Shown: positions 59,239 to 64,000 of the stretch, piece after piece
Numbering within the stretch: position 1 is the stretch's first letter
How the letters are laid out: each line of letters starts with the position of its first letter
Assembly (NCBI GenBank): GCA_963576565.1
Contig: OY755039.1
Coordinates: 69,382,886-69,446,885 of the forward strand
Length of the DNA: 64,000 nucleotides
DNA from: Aspidapion aeneum
Lineage: Eukaryota; Arthropoda; Insecta; Coleoptera; Brentidae
Reading direction: 5' to 3'
The notes under the pieces: generated by a model
Database searches by the model: none
The model's input: the letters and a program-made list of their open reading frames with translations, nothing else
Told to the model about the DNA's origin: nothing
Made by a program: the position numbers and the translations under genes

Positions 59239-60778
59239 CAAGTACATTATGAAAGTACTTCAAGTACAAGTACCAAGTACATTAAGATTTGTAAAAGTAC
59301 TTGAAGTACCAAGTACATTTTCTTTTCAAATGTACTTCAAATACCAAGTACATTATAACAGTACTTGATTTTCTCCAAGTCCTGTACTTGAAGTACAATA
59401 AAAGTACTTGAAGTACAATAGAAGTACTTCAAGTACTTAAGTCCTTCAAGTACTTTAAATATGTCAAAAATTGAGAGAAATTCCAAAAATATTTAAAAAA
59501 ATGTCAAAAATATTAAAAAATTTCAAAAAAGTAAAAAATGTCAAAAAACGTCTAAATATCTAAGATGTCAAAAAATTTTTAAAAATTTCAAAAAATTTAA
59601 AAAACCTGGTATTACTTATATACCTAATTGCATTTATTTATTTTTTGTGAACTTATCATTATACATAGGTAGAGTCGGGGACTTTTTAAATTGCCGCCCT
59701 CGAAAATAAAAAATATTCCTATTTGAAATTCGGAAAAGTAGTTTGAACCAAAACAAAAAAACTGTGAACCTTACCGCTGTCCGAATATATACATATTTAA
59801 ACATTTATTTTTTTTGATGTCTTTAAAAGATTAATTTTGACAGAAAAAAATACAACGGCAATTTAAAAAGTCCCCGACTTTAAAAACCGGGATACTCGTA
59901 CCCTACCTTGCCTTATTTCTTTTTTAATGGTGCACCTGGGGCACTGTTCTTAACGTCAATAATTTCTAGATCACTCATAGAAAGTTCTATTTTTATAATA
60001 GCCCACAAAACTGCTTAAGAACTTGGTTAAATCACACTAAATAAATAAGCATAACAAACGTAAATATCCACGGAACTTTTTGAGATGTGTCTAGTCAGAC
60101 TAAATAAATTTTAGGGTTCTTTAAACCAACCTCTATCAAATGTAGAAATTACGTCTGCGACAAGGTGAGTAGGTGGATCCCCAAAAATCGAGCTGCAAGT
60201 GCAATATACCTGCACTACCGTACTACCGACACCCCTCAATAGGTGGCATGACAGTGCTGCAGTAGTTTCTCACACTGAATTTGAATTTCACGTTCCACGA
60301 AATAATGAAGGTGCGTGCATATAATTAAGTCCATTGGCATTATTCTTTGGATAAGTGTATACCTAATATTACGATTTTTTGGGCGATTAATTAAGACGCA
60401 CCTATCAAAGTTGCTAAAATACCGGACTTCCCTGCCAAGTTGATAAAAAAACCGCTGGCAACCCTGAGGTTACCCCTTGTCTTCGGCGCATTAAAGTTAT
60501 GTCTCACCTATATCTTCATTGTACTTCAATAATATTTTCTTTTACTTGAAGTACTTTTAATGTACTTGAAGTACTTCGAATGTACTTGAAGTACTTTGAA
60601 TGTACTTGAAGTACTTTGAATGTACTTGAAGTACTGTACTTGACAAAATCAAGTACATTTCCAAGTACATTGTTAAAAGTACTTCAAGTACCAAGTACAA
60701 ATACCGAATTGTAGATGTACTTCAAGTACACTACTTGACGTACTTGTAAGTACTTGAAGTACAATTTCAAGTACAGTT
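59239..60778. repeat. AAGTACTTG-rich arrays flanking a ~1-kb centre
   Basis: 59239-59462 and 60512-60778 are made of GTACTTGAAGTAC, CAAGTACATT and AAGTACTTC words, largely palindromic. The two arrays face each other across ~1050 bp. This may be one element with long palindromic ends. A smaller MITE sits in its centre. Confidence 0.7.
59673..59879. mobile_element. 207-bp MITE with 24-bp perfect inverted ends
   Basis: Both ends read AGTCGGGGACTTTTTAAATT inward and match for 24 bp. The interior is AT-rich and non-coding. It lies between the AAGTACTTG arrays. The target duplication is unclear. Confidence 0.85.
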
Positions 60779-61068
60779 AGTTAGCTTCCTATAAACAAAA
60801 CTGAAATGAAATTTCATTGATATTGAAAATATTTGGCATTCGAAATATGTCATATTCCCTAGGTGTTTGCACTTGCGCAGTATAAATATTCAAAAATATA
60901 ATAGGGATGCAAAAAGTTAGACAAAGAAACCAACTAGCGCAACCAAAAAAAATCCTTAATATTTTCTTTATTAATGGCAAAATGACTTTTGACCGCTTTC
61001 TCACCTACCAAGAGCACTGTGTAATAGTTTGGACGTACTTTATGTATTATGAATCCTACTCGGAAGTT
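60779..61068. other. non-coding spacer
   Basis: No gene or repeat recognised. Confidence 0.4.
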
Positions 61069-61660
61069 TCATATCCTATCTTCGTTACCTTTATGGTAAA
61101 GCAGATTACCGGAGTTCAGTTTTATCCGCTTGTCCACAATGTCCCATTTTATTTCTGGCAGCTCTTCCTCCAGTTCAATAATTTTTTCGTTATTGTTCAT
61201 TGACCTAATATTGTATGTTCCTATTGTGAGTTTGACTAGTTTTTGTGTTGTTTTTGAATGTTTAATCTTTGTCATAAGCGAATTTTTGTCTTCTTCAGAT
61301 TCCGTGAGGCAGACCATAGAGGTGTGGGATTCGGAGAGTTTCCTCCTACCTGGGGACCATTTTCTTTCGTTTTCAAATTTACCATGATTTTTCTATTGAG
61401 GGGTAGTGGCACTAAAGCACCATGCTTGCCAGGCGTGTTGGTGAGCTTATATTCAGCCGTACATTCTGGGACAGACGCTGCTTGCAGCCACTCATTCTGA
61501 GTCAGACGCGGCTTTGTTTTTCTTTTATATTTTCCCCAAAAAGAAGGGTTGCCACCTACGCTATGTTTGCCATACCGAGGTCCTACCTCTCCGCCTTTCA
61601 TACCGGTGTGGTCTTCACCCATATCCCTGGGAAAGGGACCCTAGACAGGTGCTAACCCTG
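61069..61660 (-). pseudogene. LINE 5' fragment with start of AP-like endonuclease
   Basis: On the minus strand the upstream frame (61622-61272) has KGGEVGPRYGKHSVGG and ASVPECTAEYKLTNTPGKHG. It overlaps the frame carrying LTIGTYNIRSMNN, then EEELPEIKWDIV and LLYHKG. The TYNIRSM-WDI pattern is the start of an EEP endonuclease of the RTE-like kind. Frames are shifted relative to each other and the rest of the element is missing. Confidence 0.65.
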
Positions 61661-62380
61661 CGGGTCAGAGAGTGCCTGAAATCTACGTTAATTTCCCCTG
61701 ATAGACATCTTATAAAGTCTACCCGTACCTACCAAAAGAGTCAGATATTTTCTAATGACGTAAAATTTGGATCGCCTATTATTGTGCTAATACCGACTAT
61801 TAAATCATTTACTTATGCCAAATGTTGACATAGTGTCACGTAATATGGGGTCAATCAACGGCCGCATCCGTTTGGGTCCGCGTCGCTTCCCTTATTCGAC
61901 AACCTAGTCAAAAAAGAGGTGGAAGAAAGAGGTTAATTTGTTGATTACGAATGCAACTGGAGAAGGAGTAGTATATTCTAAATTATATGCATTTGTAATG
62001 ACGTCACCAGGTGAGAAAAAACGTATGGCGTAGATATGTTTGCCAATCAATATATATTTACTATCGTTGTTGGGCTCAATTTTGCTGCATCTGCGGCTCG
62101 CTGTATTACATTCTCAAATTGAAGTGCGATTCTATTTCGGACTTGTTCCCTTTCCAGTTGAAAAAAGCAAATATATTTAAAATTATTAGCTGCGATTGTT
62201 CATTATACCTATTATATTTGTTTCTCGGCATTGTACAACTTTTTAAAATAATTTCCGACAAGTTGACAAATTCATGTTTTTGATTGACAGTGACGGATAC
62301 TTCACACAACCAATTACCTACCTATTTAAAAATGAATTAGTCATAGACACTACTTTTTTTTACAAGCTTTTATTTAACTT
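61661..62380. other. non-coding spacer
   Basis: No convincing gene. An open frame at 62011-62283 shows no domain. Confidence 0.4.
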
Positions 62381-62418
62381 CACCTGTATGTATGTATGTA
62401 TGTGGGTATGTATGTAAT
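62381..62418. repeat. (ATGT)n microsatellite
   Basis: Runs of GTAT/ATGT tetramers. Confidence 0.8.
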
Positions 62419-62439
62419 CAAATCACTCATTTTTCAAGA

Positions 62440-62990
62440 ACTTCCAAACATCCGATTGACTTCAAATTTCGCATAGCGTCTTAGTTCCAATGACAATACA
62501 ATAATATGGTTTCATCGGGTACCTACCTCCCCCCTAACGTGGGGGGTGGAGAGGGGTAAACCTTTAGTTTGTCCGATTACAACCAAAATTGGTATCTAGG
62601 GGTTTTTGAGGATGAGGATTACGAATTTTCAATATCAGATTACAAAAATTCAATATGGCGGATTCAAAATAGATGATTTAATGTCAAGTTTTTCTGATTA
62701 CTTTCAACTGACTTCCACGTATCCGATTGACTTCAAATTTCGCATACCGTTATACTCCGATGACAATCCAATAATGTGGTATCACTAACTGCCTACCTCA
62801 CCCCTAAAGTGGAGGGCGGACAGGGGGTAAAATTTTAGTTTGTCGGATTTCCACCAAAATTAGTATCTGGGGATTTTTGAGGATGAGGATTACGATTTTT
62901 TGATCAGATTACAAAAATTCAATATGGCGGATTCAAAATGGACGATTTAATAACGAGTTTTTCTGTTGACTTTTAACTGACTTCCACGTA
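62440..62990. repeat. 271-bp tandem repeat, two copies
   Basis: Two units with a 271-bp period share TCCGATTGACTTCAAATTTC, TGACAATNCAATAAT, TTTTTGAGGATGAGGATTAC and ATTCAATATGGCGGATTC. A third unit starts (CTGACTTCCACGTA) and is cut off at 62990 by the helicase fragment. Confidence 0.82.
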
Positions 62991-63110
62991 GGTCAAGCTT
63001 ATGTCGCCTTGAGCCGTATCAAATCGTTGGACGGCCTTCTCATCGAAGACTTAGATATTTCAAAATTGACAGGAAAGGCTCCCTGCAATATCGATGCGCT
63101 AGCTGAATAA
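62991..63110 (+). pseudogene. PIF1/Helitron-type helicase C-terminus
   Basis: Forty codons including the TAA stop encode GQAYVALSRIKSLDGLLIED, then the tail ending NIDALAE. GQAYVALSR is helicase motif VI of PIF1 and Helitron Rep/Hel proteins. Everything upstream is replaced by the tandem repeat. It could be the tail of a Helitron or of a PIF1-family gene copy. Confidence 0.75.
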
Positions 63111-63142
63111 TGCATAGACTTAGACAAATCTAAAAATTAAAA

Positions 63143-63648
63143 AATAAATTTAGAAAAGAAAACTTTTTGAAAACAAGCTTTTATAAAATATACTAAAAAG
63201 CATAAAATAATTTTTTGAGTGTTCTGATATCATAATAATAAAACCGATGGGCGTATTTAATATTACGTACACAACCGATGATGAGCCGACTGCTTATTTT
63301 TCAATGTGACAAAATAAATCGACACACTGCCGGTCGCGGATGATCTGCCTAATATGAAGCAGGCGTAATAATGTCCATCCACATCAGAAAAATGTAAGGG
63401 TAGCTTGAGTAGGGTTGGGTTGGGTTGGGTTAAATTGTCTACTCTTACATTTCTCTGCTATAATATAATAAATTTGGATTTTCACTGAACTTCGAGTTAA
63501 CAAGGCTAAAACAAAAACGGGTAAATTTCCTTTAATACGCCCATCGCTTTTATTATTATGATATCAGAACACTCAAAAAATTATTTTATGCTTTTTAGTC
63601 CATTTTATAAAAGCTTGTTTTCAAAAAGTTTTCTTTTCTAAATTTATT
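63143..63648. mobile_element. foldback element with ~120-bp arms
   Basis: Left arm 63143-63262 and right arm 63531-63648 are inverted copies (AATAAATTTAGAAAAG at the outside, GATATCATAATAATAAAA inside). The spacer includes a (GGGTT)n pentamer run at about 63413-63430. No transposase. Confidence 0.8.
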
Positions 63649-63654
63649 AAAGCT

Positions 63655-64000
63655 TATAGGACCATTTGGAGAAGAAGTAACAAATGATAATGGCTTGAGA
63701 CTGATTGTGTGAAACCCACAACCTAAAAATAAATAATGGTTTTTTTAGGCATAAGGATATTCACCGATACACCTTAAATCATTCATTGATTATGCTATAG
63801 GTGGACAACACTCGCAATTAAAGTGGTATGATGTGCGAGCACTTCGTGGTATTACCTGTGGATCTGACCACCATCTGGTAAAAGCAAAAATATTATTCCC
63901 TTAAAAAAAAACACATGAGGACGAAAGTATTGAAGAAAATGAAAACCTAGAATGCATCGAAGACAATCAAAAATACAATTTTAGAAGTCTAGAAATCGAA
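63655..64000 (+). pseudogene. LINE endonuclease fragment, runs off the window
   Basis: Successive frames give GPFGEEVTNDNGLRLI, then FRHKDIHRYT-like sequence (HKDIHRYT), then RALRGITCGSDHHLVKAKI and a Glu-rich linker. This order (GPFGE, HKDIHK, SDHHLV) is the end of an EEP endonuclease of an RTE-type LINE. Shifts occur. The element continues to the right of the window. Confidence 0.75.

Noticed and set aside
62381..63430. CRISPR-like interpretation of the repeats
   Set aside because: Units are long tandem repeats or pentamers without unique spacers, in a eukaryotic context.

Overview
The window is intronic or intergenic DNA from a large, AT-rich animal genome packed with transposable elements, most probably an insect. 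The evidence is the mix of families: BEL/Pao and Ty3/Gypsy LTR elements, Jockey-type LINEs, a mariner, hAT-type MITEs, GGTTC/GGTTA pentamer runs, and single-exon islands of host coding sequence with GT/AG boundaries. No bacterial-style gene organisation is present. The only convincing host coding sequence is one 141-bp exon at 49554-49694, encoding TPR-type sequence resembling the TMTC family.

Layout. 1-7.3 kb is decayed non-coding DNA holding a dispersed repeat (1275-1768), a hAT-type MITE with a perfect 8-bp target duplication (5488-6088) and another MITE (6216-6828). 7.37-14.21 kb is a pair of ~1-kb inverted arms, each carrying a hammerhead-ribozyme-like core. Into its centre a young Ty3/Gypsy element (8399-12840, minus strand) has inserted. 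The Gypsy leader holds eight units of exactly 113 bp, each centred on a heat-shock-element trimer (GAAnnTTCnnGAA), and its LTR promoter also looks heat-shock-like. 15.3-18.75 kb is a broken non-LTR element on the minus strand encoding an OTU protease domain, C2H2 fingers, reverse transcriptase and a restriction-like endonuclease. A hAT transposase tail follows at 18963-19268.

19.3-35.6 kb is a three-level nest. A Jockey-like LINE was split by BEL-A (19712-33612, target duplication ACACC), and BEL-A was split inside its reverse transcriptase by BEL-B (23002-30090, target duplication CCTAT). Both insertions are exact: removing the insert and one duplication copy leaves the host frame open. LTR divergence counted by eye agrees with the order (BEL-A about 4 percent, BEL-B about 1.2 percent).

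35.8-64 kb is mostly non-coding. It contains a 2.3-kb imperfect palindrome (37.7-40.05 kb), several LINE fragments, MITEs and foldback elements, a mariner next to the host exon, a CCGAA-pentamer palindrome nested in a TIR element, AAGTACTTG arrays, a 271-bp tandem repeat fused to the C-terminus of a PIF1/Helitron-type helicase, and a LINE endonuclease fragment running off the right edge.

Almost every coding stretch here is mobile-element derived and broken. The most unusual signals are the heat-shock-element array in the Gypsy leader, the OTU-bearing restriction-endonuclease LINE, and the ribozyme-like motif in the large inverted repeat. All family calls rest on motifs read from translations and on sequence comparison by eye, not on database searches.
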